Shown one piece after another: positions 36,001-63,150 of a DNA stretch of 64,000 bases (its first letter is position 1; every line of letters starts with the position of its first letter). The notes beneath the pieces were generated by a model. That model saw nothing but the letters and a program-made list of their open reading frames with translations. It was not told the origin of the DNA and searched no databases. The stretch covers positions 1,922,911-1,986,910 of the forward strand of contig ML664152.1 of the NCBI GenBank assembly GCA_007570785.1. Reading direction: 5' to 3'. The DNA comes from Antilocapra americana. Its lineage: Eukaryota > Chordata > Mammalia > Artiodactyla > Antilocapridae. Both the position numbers and the translations under genes were made by a program.

Positions 36001-36760
36001 AGAGGTTACGCGAGAGCGGAGGTTAGGGCACGACCTGCCCCGAGGGGCACCCAGAGCCCACAGGCTGCGGCAGGGGTCGCAGCAGGGACCATGTGGCCCG
36101 CCACCCAAGCACACCTTGGGCCGGAGCCTCTGCCGGCCCAGTTCTGGGGCCCCGAGGCCACCGTGCTGGCCAACATCACCAGCAGTGCCCTGGGCAAGGT
36201 ATTCAGAAAGAGCCTGTTCATCTTGGTTTGATCTTGGTTTCTGATAAAACATACCATCTTCCTGTCTGCTGCCTCTGGTTTGCTGGCTTCTCAGCACCCT
36301 CTCCGCTCTCTTGGTGTCAGATTAAAAGGCTGCAGCCCTACAGGTTTCTCAGACCAGGGGGCTCATGTGCCCAGGAAGCCCTGCCATCCCTCCTGGAAGC
36401 TGAGCTGGAGGAGATCTGTCACTTTGGGCCAGACCTGAGTCCCTGGGGCACGTCCAGGGAGGGAGTGAGCGGCGTCTCCCTGAGGGCGGAGCTGGCTGGC
36501 TGGCCCCTGCGCAGCAGGCAGTGGGTTTGAAGGTGCTGCCTCCACCTCCAAGACCCAGTGCCAGAACCAGCATCCCAGCCTCCCGCCCCACCCCACCATC
36601 TTGCCTCAGGAGCACCAGGGCCAGTCAATGATGGCCCAACTCCCGGTCCATGCCCCACCCCAGGTGCTGGGGTCTTAAGGAGAGAAGGTGCGGAATAAGA
36701 AAAACACAGCAGTGGAAGCTGCTGGCCTCAGGTGAGGCAGGTGATGGCTCTGCAGGACTG
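33010..36760. other. Upstream flank of ITGB2; no exon assigned
   Basis: About 3.7 kb of mostly single-copy-looking DNA with a G13 run at 34395-34407. ITGB2 in other mammals has a non-coding first exon upstream of the ATG exon. It may lie in this interval or farther left, but no sequence feature fixes it. Several ORFs of 100-180 codons have no family match. Confidence 0.4.
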
Positions 36761-36762
36761 CG

Positions 36763-37270
36763 TGTTGGCTAACAGCCCAAGCTCACGTGCCTGATGCACA
36801 GTGAGGCCAAACAGACCAAAACACCTTGGAGCAGCGAAAAGTTTACTGCAGGGCCGAGCAAAGAGATTGTGGCTCAGGCCCCAAAATCCCCAAACTCCTC
36901 GAAGATTTCGACAGAGCATTTTTCAAGGCAAAAGGAGGGAGGGGACTTAGCAGGGTATGTGATCAATTTGTGTGCTGATTGGTTCATGATGAGGTAAGAG
37001 GGCAGGATCTGTCTAACTGATAGGGGTTAACACTATCGGTCCTCAGGATCCAGTAGATCTGAGGGCCATGCGTTCATGATCATCATTCAATCAGCTTCTT
37101 CTGTTTGGTGGGGATTTTAGCATCTACAAAACAACCTAGGAAATGTGTCTCAGAGACTGTTGTCTAGGTACTTCAGGAACAAACTAAAGCTTCTGTGACT
37201 GCCACCTGGCTGAATTACTGTTTAAATTCTTACCAGTTCTCCCAGCTCAACTGCTGCTGTTGTCACTACA
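36763..37270 (-). mobile_element. Probable solo ERV LTR
   Basis: Read on the minus strand, the segment starts TGTAGTGACA at 37270 and ends ...GCCAACA at 36763, the TG...CA form of retroviral LTRs. It contains R/U5-like text ('cctgcagtaaacttttcgct' on the minus strand). It resembles ruminant ERV LTRs in layout and length (about 508 bp). No internal retroviral sequence is attached and I see no clear target duplication. It ends about 570 bp upstream of ITGB2 coding exon 2. Confidence 0.5.
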
Positions 37271-37843
37271 CATCCACACCTTTTGGATCATTAATTCTCC
37301 AGCCAGGCTTCTGTGACTCAGGGGAGGCCTGGGAGACCACAGCTTTTCCATAAACAAGAGGCAGGTAGAGGATGGGGGAGGCAGGTGTCCAGCAGGCAGC
37401 CAGCACAGTCCTGGCACTCGTCCTGCCTCCTGCCAGGAGGCCTGGGCACACCAAGTCTTTGCTCCAAGCTCAGCTCAATTCGCTGGGGACTCAGGGCCAC
37501 AGAGGTCACACAGGGCCCTGACCCAGAGCGTGCCACCCCTCAGGCACACCTGTGTGGTGTCTGTGTGTGTGCGCGTGTGTGTCACTGGCAGGAGGCCCAC
37601 TCCCTGCTCACCCTTGGAGGGCCGGAGGGCTCAGCGGAGTGGAGCACACGTAACCAGCTCAGGCCTCCTCCCTACTGGTCGCACAGCCTGGGTGAGGGAG
37701 GTGGGGAGACCGACCTGTGTCGGCCCCACCCCAGCGCTGAGCACCCCTCGGCAGCAGGGACCGGGCCTCCCAGCTCTGTGTCTCCAGGCCCAGAGTCTGG
37801 GGTCCAAGGCTGTGTCACTGCCCTTTCCTTCCCTCCACAGGAC

Positions 37844-54632
<16,789 letters not shown>

Positions 54633-55060
54633 GGGTGCCTGGTGAAGACAAGCCCTTCTGCACCACCCAGATGGGACCATCCCCTCACCACATCCCCTCC
54701 AGCAGGCCAACTGTGACCCCGCTGCCTAGTGGACATGGTTGATGATGCTTGAAAACTTCACTGTTAACCAAAAATGCACTGCTTTTCCTGCCCCAGAATG
54801 ATGGGCGTGGCCAGATGATCCTATGGGCTCATGGTAAGGGCCAGCCTCCCCCTTATGATGCGAATGACTTTTGATAGCAAATCAGAAAAGGAATTCCCTA
54901 CATTTTGTATGGTTATACACAGGTCCTTTGTAAAAATTAGCACAGCAGTCTGATGAAGAGTTATTTATATGTGAACTTCTCAGGGTATGAAGTTATATCC
55001 CCTTGGTTATGCTGCCCCCAATCAATAAAAAAAATCAATAAAATCTTCCTGTGCAGAAGC
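54633..55060 (+). other. ITGB2: ITGB2 3'UTR
   Basis: About 430 nt between the stop codon and the poly(A) site. It includes AT-rich stretches near 54930-54990 ('gagttatttatatgtgaact', one ATTTA), which may matter for mRNA stability. The end is set about 15-20 nt after the second AATAAA. Confidence 0.8.
55024..55042 (+). terminator. ITGB2: Tandem poly(A) signals of ITGB2
   Basis: AATAAA at 55024-55029 and again at 55037-55042, about 390-410 nt after the stop codon. Cleavage is expected shortly downstream, near 55055-55065. Confidence 0.85.
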
Positions 55061-55064
55061 TTCC

Positions 55065-55580
55065 ATGGGACTTAGGCTCTGCTCCTCCCCCACTGCACTC
55101 TGAGGGTCCATGCGGCCTCTGGGCCAGGGCGCGGGGTTCTCTTTTCTCCTTCCTTACCTGTTGCCCATGCAAGCCTCTCTGTGTCCCTGCCTGGGTCCCC
55201 TTCATAAGCAGCTTTGAGAAGGAGCAGCCCCCCCCAAGGGGGTCCCACTGTGGAGCCTGAGTAGGGCCGAGGCAAGATGGGAAAGTGGGCGTCTGTCCCC
55301 CTCTCCGCTGTCTACACCTGCTCTCGGCTAATGATGGGACAAAATTTGACTGTGTTTCTCGTGGGCTGTTTTCTAGAGTGACCTGGAGGTCACGTTGACC
55401 CATTGTGTGATGACAGCAGGGGGAAGGTCCCACCATGATCACCAAGACCTGTGTGTATCTGCTAGTCTCTATGGGGTTGGTATGGGTCAGGGTCCAGGTG
55501 TGGCCAGTGAGAGCCTGTGAGGATAGGGCAGTTCTTGGATCCCCAAGGAAAGGGCTCTACTCCCGTAAGCTAATATTCTC
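55065..55580. other. Downstream flank of ITGB2, no feature
   Basis: Single-copy-looking sequence. No exon of a neighbouring gene was recognised. Confidence 0.4.
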
Positions 55581-55581
55581 T

Positions 55582-55849
55582 GGGACTTCCCTGGTCATGG
55601 AGTTGGGAGTCCGCCTTCCAGTGCAGGGGACACGGGTTCCTTCCTTGCTCCAGGGAGATCCCACATGCCAAAGGGCAGCTGAGCCCATGCGCCGTAGCTA
55701 CTGAAGCCCGGGCACCCTAGAGCCTGTGCTCTGCAACAAGAGAAGCAAGTGTACTGCCGAGAGAGAGTAGCCCCTGCTCAGGGCAACCAGAGAAAGCCCT
55801 TGGGCAGCAACAGAGATCCAGCACAGCCAAAAATGAAAAAAAAAGAAAG
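55582..55849 (+). repeat. CHR-type SINE, near full length
   Basis: It starts 'gggacttccctggtcatgga', passes through 'gctgagcccatgcgccgtag' and 'gcaaccagagaaagcccttg', and ends 'cagcacagccaaaaatg' with an A tail. Confidence 0.86.
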
Positions 55850-56059
55850 TACATCCTCTGAAACCCTGCTGGTACTGGCTCTCTTCATGTTACAGAGACC
55901 TAAGAGAGGCAGATAGATGTTGAATATGGAGTGAGTGTTTGTGAATATATATTCAGATGCATAGACATAGTTTCAGATATTTGCCCTTATTTTTCCCTTT
56001 TCCCTAAAATATATAATTCTTTATTAAAACCCCAGATAATGCTTTGTTAAAAAGAACAT

Positions 56060-56180
56060 CAATTTATTCAAACAGCACTTATGAAGTTCTGCCTTTGCCA
56101 GTCACTGCAGAGAAGCCCTGGGCAAAGGAGAGATGCTCACTGCCTTCATGGAGGTACACGCAGGGTAGCCTCCCTGCCGG
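56060..56180 (-). repeat. Possible L2 3' fragment
   Basis: 'aacagcacttatgaagttct' followed by 'ctcactgccttcatggaggt' resembles the inverted L2 3' end. Weak. Confidence 0.35.
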
Positions 56181-56232
56181 TGTGACATGATAAAGAATGC
56201 ATGCTGAGACAGAAAGGCACATGGTCCAGAAC

Positions 56233-56429
56233 TGAGTTCAGTCACTCAGTCGTGTCCGACTCTTTGCAACCCCATGGTCTGCAGCACTCCAGTTTTTCCT
56301 GTCTTTCACCATCTCTCAGAGCTTGCTTAAACTCACTGTCCGTTGAGCCGGTGATGCCATCCAACTGTCTCCTCTGTCGTCCCCTTCTCCTGCCTTCAAT
56401 CTTTCCCAGCGTCAGGGTCTTTTCTAATG
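56233..56429 (-). repeat. BovB 3' fragment
   Basis: The plus strand starts 'gttcagtcactcagtcgtgt', continues 'gagccggtgatgccatccaa' and is interrupted at 'gggtcttttctaatg' by a Bov-A2 element. Only a few BovB bases continue after it. Confidence 0.88.
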
Positions 56430-56565
56430 CATGCAGGCATGCATGCTAAGTCGCTTCAGTCGTGTCCGACTCTGCGCGACCCTACGGACAGCAGCCCACC
56501 AGGCTCCTCCGTCCGCAGGATTCTCTAGGCAAGGTTACTGGAGTGGGTTGCCATTTCCTTCTCCA
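56430..56565. repeat. Bov-A2 SINE inserted in BovB, with TSD
   Basis: It contains 'catgctaagtcgcttcagtc', 'attctctaggcaaggttact' and 'ggttgccatttccttctcca'. A perfect 11-bp duplication, cttttctaatg, flanks it at 56419-56429 and 56566-56576. Confidence 0.92.
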
Positions 56566-56616
56566 CTTTTCTAATGAGCAAGGTTTAAAGAAATAAAACT
56601 GCCCACGTCACCCACC

Positions 56617-56815
56617 AGGTGGCACTAGAGGGAGGTTGCCGGTTCAGGCGCCTCAGAAGACCCGGGTTCAATCCTTGGGTCTGAAAGATCCCCTGCAGGA
56701 GGAAACGGCAACCCGCTCCGGTATTCTTGCCTGGAGAATCCCTTGCATGGAGGAAACTGGCGGGCTACAGTCCATGAGGTTGCACAGAGTTGCAGGCGAC
56801 TGAGCACTCACGCAC
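56617..56815 (+). repeat. Bov-tA SINE
   Basis: 'gggttcaatccttgggtctg', 'aggaaacggcaacccgctcc' and 'ggcgggctacagtccatgag' follow the Bov-tA order. The head is diverged. Confidence 0.82.
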
Positions 56816-56819
56816 ACCT

Positions 56820-57260
56820 CGCCCGCTAGGCTTCTGCGACTAGTAGCGCAGGGGGCGCTACTAGCCCTGCAGGGGTCGCTCCCCCCAGGGCCTCTGCCGC
56901 CTCGCCGTCTGGCCGCCAAGCACAGAACGTGGTGGGGGCCCTGGAAGCCTCCTTCCTGCCCTGTCTAAAGTGCGCGCGCTTGACACAGAGCAGCCGACAG
57001 TCAACCTTACCATCTTCGTGGTGCCGCATCCTTCCGCGCCCTGGAGAACCAGGCTGTGGTTTCCAAAAATGTCAAAACCCAGTTGAACAACATGGAATCT
57101 CTTCAAGACAACGCTGGACCGCAGGTCATCCCGGCTCCCCACTGGTTTATGTGGGTGGCTCTGCGTGTGCCTGGTCTTGACCTTACCCTCCCTGCCGTGG
57201 CAGGCGAGCCCCTCCTCACACCACACAGACAGGCAGTGGTGATCTGATCCCTTCTGACAA
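56820..57260. other. GC-rich unassigned segment
   Basis: CpG-containing sequence directly after a Bov-tA. One plus frame keeps 'RALENQAVVSKNVKTQLNNM'-like text (about 57030-57095), which looks protein-like but is broken and matches no family I recognise. It could be a decayed processed pseudogene of a GC-rich gene. Confidence 0.25.
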
Positions 57261-57613
57261 CCATGTGCAGTCCTCTCTGGAGGCCCTGACCCCTTGGTCC
57301 CCGAACCTCCAGCTAGACCTCCTCCCTCCAGCAGCACAAGCCTGTGGGCCAGAAAAAAATCAGTTGGAGCCCCACCCTCCAGATCCTGTAGGGTTCTCCT
57401 TCACTCTCTGCTTTAAACGCAGGTTTAGAGACTCAGTTAGGGTCACAATCCTACCTCGCTTATGTAAGCAACTCCACAGATGTTTGTTTCTAGACTGTGG
57501 GTGCATTTCAACAAGCTAATTTCGTGGGTTTGTTTTATCCTTTAACCATGACACCTCCATGGTGCACCATCCTGTCTCCTTAGCCAGGTCCATCCTAGCA
57601 CGGATACCACCTG

Positions 57614-57680
57614 GGCAGGAGCTAGATGCTGCTAGGGCCACAGCTCAAGGGGGCCCTCCCTCAACCTCTGCCCCCCTGTC
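57614..57680 (+). repeat. 67-bp direct repeat, copy 1
   Basis: The segment starting 'ggcaggagctagatgctgct' and ending 'ctctgcccccctgtc' is identical over 67 bp to 58973-59039. The sequence on each side differs. Confidence 0.95.
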
Positions 57681-57914
57681 CCCACCAGGGGGTTGTTCTA
57701 TGAAAAGCTCTGAACCATGACAGAGCAAGCACACAGCCCAAATGGAGAATTCGGGACTGGGTTCCCATACAGGCAGGTCATGACCCTCAGCAGGTGGCAC
57801 ACATGAGGTCGGGGGGAGGAGGAGAAAAGGGGGGAAGGGAGGGTGTCAGAATGACGTGGGAGCATGGCTCGCAGCCAGGCCCAGTGACCAGGGTGGCCTG
57901 GCATGTCTGGGGGT

Positions 57915-58028
57915 GTTTTTGGCCAGGCCACATGGCATGCAGGATCTTAGTTCCCCAACCAGGGATGAACCTGAGTGCCCTGGAGTGGAAGTGCGGGGTC
58001 CCAACCACTGAACCGCCAGGGACGTCCC
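57915..58028 (-). repeat. CHR-type SINE fragment
   Basis: The plus strand reads 'gatcttagttccccaaccag' and ends with the inverted head 'gaaccgccagggacgtccc'. Confidence 0.8.
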
Positions 58029-58495
58029 AAGGGATGTCCCGGTTTAACCTTCAAATTTCCTTATCCTGGGAAATCCCACAGTCTGGGCAAGTTTGGAGAG
58101 TGGGCCACTTCTGCTATCTGTGTTTTCCCACACAACCAAGCAATTAACTCAGTTCCGTGAGGACACTGACCAGCGTCCCACAAATTTCACTCAATTCTGA
58201 TTCCATCTGCCTGGAGATCTCACAGATTTAAGGGCTCAGTCCCACCATACTGCCCCCATCCTTGCCCGTCCCAGGTCACCTGTGCTTCTGATGGACAAGC
58301 TATCGATCAAAGATCTGGTTAACTTGCCAGAGGGGCTCACAGAACTGGAAAACAATTTACTCACTAGATTACCAGTTTATTTTTGTAAGAAATGAACAGC
58401 CGGAAGGGCCGCAGGATTTCCACGCTCTCTGAGCCCACTCTCCTTGCCCTGGCAGCCCCCCGAACCCTATCCTTAATGGATTTCTATGGAGGGCC

Positions 58496-58972
58496 TGTTG
58501 CAGGAAGGGGGACCTACATGTGTAACCCTCAGAAATGAAATGTCCGAGGAGACACCCGTGCTGACAAAGCAAGAGACTTTATTGAGAAGGGACACCTGGC
58601 CAGAGAGCAGCAGGATAAGGGAAACCAGGAGGACTACTCTGCCATGTAGCTGGAAGTCTCAGGTTTTATGGTGATGGGAATAGTTTTCGGTTGTCTCTGA
58701 CCAGTCTTTCTGACTTCTTGGTGGCCCACACATGGCTCAGCCAAGATGGTACCAGCAAGGAAGATTCTGGGAGGTTGGTAGGACATGTGGACTAGTGACT
58801 CCTCTCTCCTTTTGATCTTCCTAAATTCTTCTGATTGGTGGTAGCTTATTAGTTCTGCATTCCTTCCCAGGACCCCTGTTGTAAGATAACTCACCAGTGG
58901 TTACACTCTGGTCTGGCCAGGGCAGGCAGTTTTGATTGGTGGTTCCCATAATAGTTCCATTTCATAGGCCTA
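58496..58972 (-). mobile_element. ERV LTR copy A (solo, antisense)
   Basis: Read on the minus strand it ends ...ccttcctgcaaca at 58496 and carries an AATAAA signal (tttatt on the plus strand at 58578-58583), followed by 'gtctcttgctttgtcag', an R/U5 layout. Its U3 words 'ctacatggcagagtagtcct' and 'ggtaccatcttggctgag' align with LTR copy B at 61857-62317. No retroviral genes are attached. Confidence 0.65.
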
Positions 58973-59039
58973 GGCAGGAGCTAGATGCTGCTAGGGCCAC
59001 AGCTCAAGGGGGCCCTCCCTCAACCTCTGCCCCCCTGTC
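58973..59039 (+). repeat. 67-bp direct repeat, copy 2
   Basis: Identical to 57614-57680. It sits between the outer end of LTR copy A and the point where the older host repeat resumes ('gatcacatcactctggcccc'). Confidence 0.95.
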
Positions 59040-59364
59040 GATCACATCACTCTGGCCCCTCTCCCCTCCCTGGAGGTCGGACTGCCAAGGGGACTGGAAG
59101 TTCTCCTGTCAACTGGCCCCCATCCACAGCTACTTTCCAAAGGTCACAGCATGAACAAACTCTGATGTGGTTGAAAGGGGATTGTTGTGAGTAACTAAGA
59201 CACACCTGTATCAGTCATCACTCAGGAAATTCCAAGAGTTTTAGGAGCTCTGTGCCTTGAATAAACATATACTTCTTATAACAGAATCACAGTATTCAGT
59301 ATCACAGGATCCTCGGGGTCCCAAGCAGACCTTCAAAGGGACACATGTAGAGGGCATCTGGTTT

Positions 59365-59490
59365 TGGTTCCTTTTGTTTAGTTGCAAAGTCGTGTTCGAG
59401 TCTCTGTGAATCCAAGAAGAACACCAGGCTTCCCTGTCCTTCACTATCTCCCTGAGTTTGCTCAAACTGAGGTCCATTGAGTCACCTACT
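59365..59490 (-). repeat. BovB 3' fragment
   Basis: 'ttagttgcaaagtcgtgttc', 'ccaggcttccctgtccttca' and 'ctcaaactgaggtccattga' form the inverted BovB 3' end. Very short. Confidence 0.8.
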
Positions 59491-59639
59491 TTTATTTTAA
59501 ACTCTGATTGCTGAGGGCCTCATAGTGTTGAGACCTAGGACCTGGGCAGGTGAGGAACTAGAACAGTGGATGCCTTTGAGGCAGGAGGTAGATGCCACCC
59601 CCTCCAGGGTAAAGCCAGTGGACATTATTTCCCTGTAGA

Positions 59640-60160
59640 CTGAAACTTCAAGATGAGAATAGCAGGACAATTAAGAGGAGGCTGGGCCCTGCCCAGACCA
59701 CAAATCTCTCACTCCCAAAGTCAGGAGACCTTCCTGACCACGCGCGCTCAGAAAGGCTCCTTGGAGGTCAAAGGGGAGTGATGTCTTGCAATGTTCTACC
59801 CATATGCCTTTGTGATAGGATCCATCTTGGCTGAGAGATGTGTGCACACATGAGAGGGCCCTGAGATATACCACAGAAGGACTGAACTAGGGAAACCAAA
59901 ATGACTGGTCAGAGGAAACCCGGAAGAGATGCCTCATAAAAGTAATCCAATCTGCCACGAGGGTGCAAGTCTGCATCTCAAGGGCTTTCCCTCTGAGTCG
60001 GCCTGTGTGTCTGTCCACCTGAACTGTGTCTTGTGCGTCTACCCACCCATACTGCACTCGCGTGTGTCTGCCCACCTGTACCGCACTCTTTCCCTCTTAG
60101 TAAATACTTACTTCACCTCTTTCCATCTCTATGGGAATTCTTCTCAGGAAAGCTAAAGGG
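59640..60160 (+). mobile_element. ERV LTR copy C (related, diverged)
   Basis: It contains 'ccatcttggctgagagatgt' and 'gagagggccctgagatatac', matching the U3 of copies A and B, but a different R/U5 with 'ctttccctcttagtaaatac'. Probably a solo LTR of a related subfamily. Limits are approximate and no internal retroviral sequence is seen. Confidence 0.5.
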
Positions 60161-60169
60161 CCAGGGCCC

Positions 60170-60376
60170 TGGTCACTGACCCCTGGTCATGGCTAGGATC
60201 TGGTGCTCTCACCACCATGACCTGCGCCGCCTCTGGCTGGGAACCCAAGCCCCCCTCCAAGACTCTGCAGACTAAGGCTCCCTGAGATCACCCCATCACT
60301 GCTTTCTAAGAAGCACGCAGCTCCGGGGCTCAGCCACCTTGTGCCTGGCCCACCAAGTTCTGACCTCTGCTGGTGG

Positions 60377-60412
<36 letters not shown>

Positions 60413-61145
60413 TCCCTGAGCGCTGGCGCTGCTGCTTTTAAACAGACCTGGTTGGGTGAGGTCGGCTGAGGCCCGCTGGCCCAGAGCCACACTTCTCCAT
60501 GGCTGGGGCTTAGATGCAGATTCAGCTTCCCTGAGAGTCTGTCAGGCGCAGATGCTGGGCCGGGTCCCCGACCTGCTGAATCCGAGGCTCGGAGGCAGTC
60601 TTGGGCCTGGAAAGCCAAGTTTTAACAAGCCTTCCCTGTGATTCTGATGCCTTCTTTCATCTGAGTGCAGTTGGGGGAAGCAAGTCGATGGAGGTCTAAC
60701 TGTGGGTCTAAGGTGACTCTGGGGGGCCGCAGTGTTGTGTGTGCAGCAGGTGATGCCCCCTCCAGGAGGAGGCTCAGAGGGATCTCCTCTCCTGCTGCCC
60801 TGCTCTCTGCATCAGGCTTCCCGGGAGACCAGGGCCTGGCTGCAGGGAGAGGCCAGACACCTCTGCCTGTCTGTGTCTTCTCAGGCGGGCAGACTGGCTG
60901 ACCCCTGAGGAGCCTGCAGGAACATGAACAGTAGACTCAGCTGCACTCAGTCCATTTCCTGTTTTTGTGGCTTATTCGGGCTAGTTTCCAAATAATCCTT
61001 TTGAAATGTTTCCACCTTGTCCTGGTAGGATGGAGACCCTAGGAAGGAGAGTGGACCCCCAGGGTGAACTGTGAGGTTCAGGCCCAACCTGCCTCCACAG
61101 CGTGACCTGGAAAAAAGTTGTTTTCTGCCTTGTCAAAGTGCAGGT
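60170..61145. other. Single-copy-looking sequence with a GT run
   Basis: An uninterrupted (GT)n lies at about 60379-60411. No gene was recognised. Confidence 0.5.
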
Positions 61146-61148
61146 AGA

Positions 61149-61280
61149 AGACTTCCCTGGCAGTCCAGTGGTCAAGACTCCACACTTCCAGTGCAGGGGC
61201 TCGGGTTCCATCCCTGGTCAGAGAAGTTGTGCATCCATGCCGCATAGCATGGCCCTCTAATTTTTTTTAATTAAAAACAT
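61149..61280 (+). repeat. CHR-type SINE (short)
   Basis: It starts 'gacttccctggcagtccagt', carries 'cgggttccatccctggtcag' and ends in a T/A-rich tail. Confidence 0.8.
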
Positions 61281-61284
61281 AAAG

Positions 61285-61856
61285 AGGTACTGGTGGAGAG
61301 GTCCATAGCACCCCTTCTTGTCCCTGAGAGGAAGTGCTTTGAGGATCACGACTGCCCACGTGGGAAGAGATGGGTGGCAGAGTAGCCCTGCCTCGGTCCA
61401 GGGCAAATCCTGAGGCCCTGAGAGGCCCGACCTGCCTGGGCCTGGGGAGCCTTCCTGCCTGAAGCCCTCCTTGGAGCCATCCTCATACCTGGGGGTACAC
61501 GCATGGCCCGTACCATACCGTCTCTCAACCCAACCATGGAAAATGAGCTCCGGACACTCCGCCCAGTCTTCTGCCTCTGTCCATCCCTCCCAATGACCCC
61601 TGCCTAAGAGCCCCACAGACCTTCCCAGATCCCTCCCAGTGCTTGAGGGTTCCCTTGTCCTCAGCTGAACTGAAAATAATCCCAGGGGTTAAAATGTGAC
61701 CTGTCTGAGTAGAAGCTACCATCTTTTCACCCAGCCTTTCTGGAAGTCACTCTTTAACCTTCTATAGAATGTACTAACAATGATGAGAAAATCAAATGGC
61801 ACACTCGACCACCTGATAAAAACAACATGTTAGGGCAACCACTGATGGAAATCGCC
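61285..61856. other. No feature recognised
   Basis: Single-copy-looking sequence. The last approximately 100 bases may belong to the 5' part of LTR copy B. Confidence 0.4.
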
Positions 61857-62317
61857 TGTCCTGACCAGGCCTGATAGTAACCACTTGCATGAGTTATATT
61901 ACAGCAAGAGGTCCTGATAAGGAACTCGGAACCAACAAGCTACCTCCAACTGGAAGGATTTGGGAAAGGTCAAAAGGAGAGAGGAGACACCAGCCCACAT
62001 GTCCTACCAGTCTCCCAGAATTCCCCTCGCTGGTACCATCTTGGCTGAGTGATGTGTGCACCACCAGGAAGGACCCTGAGTCAGAATGATTGTTAGTTTC
62101 CAGAGGCAACCTGGAAACTAACCCCATCACCTTTAAATCCGAGGCTTTGGGCCACATGGCAGAGCAGTCCTCCTGGGTTCCCTTATCCTGCTACTCTCCT
62201 CTGAGCGCCCCTTCTCAACGCAATCTCTTGCTTTGTCAGTAGCTATTGTTTACTTGGACAGTTCATTTCCGAGTGTTGCCCACTCTCAGGCCCTGAAGGG
62301 TCTCCTTTCCTACAACA
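61857..62317 (+). mobile_element. ERV LTR copy B (solo, sense)
   Basis: It shares ordered words with the reverse complement of copy A: 'cctgtcctgaccaggcctga', 'ggtcaaaaggagagaggaga', 'ggtaccatcttggctgagtg', 'ccacatggcagagcagtcct' and 'tctcttgctttgtcag'. It ends 'cctttcctacaaca' at 62317. The poly(A) signal has decayed to aacgca. The left limit is uncertain by up to 100 bp. Confidence 0.6.
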
Positions 62318-62319
62318 AA

Positions 62320-62890
62320 CTCAGGTGAAAATGCCTAAATTGTGTGACTCCCAGATGCACACTCCTGGGGTGGGGGCCTTGGAGCTCCAGAGCCACCAGG
62401 GCTTAGACCGCAGCCTGCTGGGACTGGTCTGGTCTGCCTGTGGACAGCCTGCTCCATCTTGCTAGGGTGCTGCAATTATTTCTCCCAAGTTGACTCCACT
62501 GTGATTGTGTCAATATAATTCCTTAACCATTGTTCTTGCAAAAACAAATTCCACATTGCAAACGATAATCAATTTCTCCACAAAGTCACTGTAGTTCACA
62601 TTTCTCATCAGACTAAAGCTCTTTGACAATTGAATACGTCAAGTTTAATAATGCTGTCACCCCCTCTGCCTTTTCAAACAGGGACTTGGGCTCTAGTTAC
62701 TATTTTTTAAACTTCCTCTTGATCTAATTATCACAAAACCTCAGCTGGATTTTAAATGCCTTTGCTGAGGGCAGCGTTTGATAGGCAGCAGTGAACACAG
62801 TGTCTTGGTTAATGTGACAAATGCCGTGTCCTTCAACTGCCAGCGCACTGTTATCGTGTGGTTGTTAGGATGAAAAAAATGTTGCCTCCT
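62320..62890. other. No feature recognised
   Basis: AT-leaning single-copy-looking sequence. No gene or clear repeat. Confidence 0.4.
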
Positions 62891-62891
62891 G

Positions 62892-63150
62892 GACTTACCT
62901 CGTGGTCCAGTGGTTGAAATTCCACCTGCCATTGGGGAGGACACCAGTTCGATCCTTGGTCCAGGAAGACCCTACACACCAAGGAGCAGCTAAGCCCGGG
63001 TGCCACAACCACTGAACCCAGAAGTGTAGAGCCGTGCTCCACAGCAGGAGAAGTCATCACAAGAAGAAGTCTGGGCACCACACTAGGGAGAGGCCCCAGC
63101 TCAACACAACGAGAGAAAACCCACGTGCAGCAACTGGCGACTTAAAAAAA
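62892..63150 (+). repeat. CHR-type SINE, near full length
   Basis: It starts 'ggacttacctcgtggtccag', carries 'cagttcgatccttggtccag' and ends 'cagcaactggcgacttaaaa'. A stray tail of the same family ('cccagtgcagccaaaaatat') lies at about 63609-63640. Confidence 0.83.

Larger units (their letters stand above)
58035..59310. repeat. Old interspersed repeat, interrupted
   Basis: About 58040-58495 ('ggagatctcacagatttaag', 'gatggacaagctatcgatca') and 59040-59310 ('aggaaattccaagagtttta', 'ggagctctgtgccttgaata') look like two halves of one old, moderately repeated mammalian element, possibly LTR-type. The family is unresolved. The middle is occupied by the LTR at 58496-58972 and a 67-bp duplicate. Confidence 0.4.

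Noticed and set aside
33010..37840. Position of ITGB2 non-coding exon 1
   Set aside because: Several purine-rich, ETS-containing stretches were considered, but none has a donor plus promoter context convincing enough to assign.
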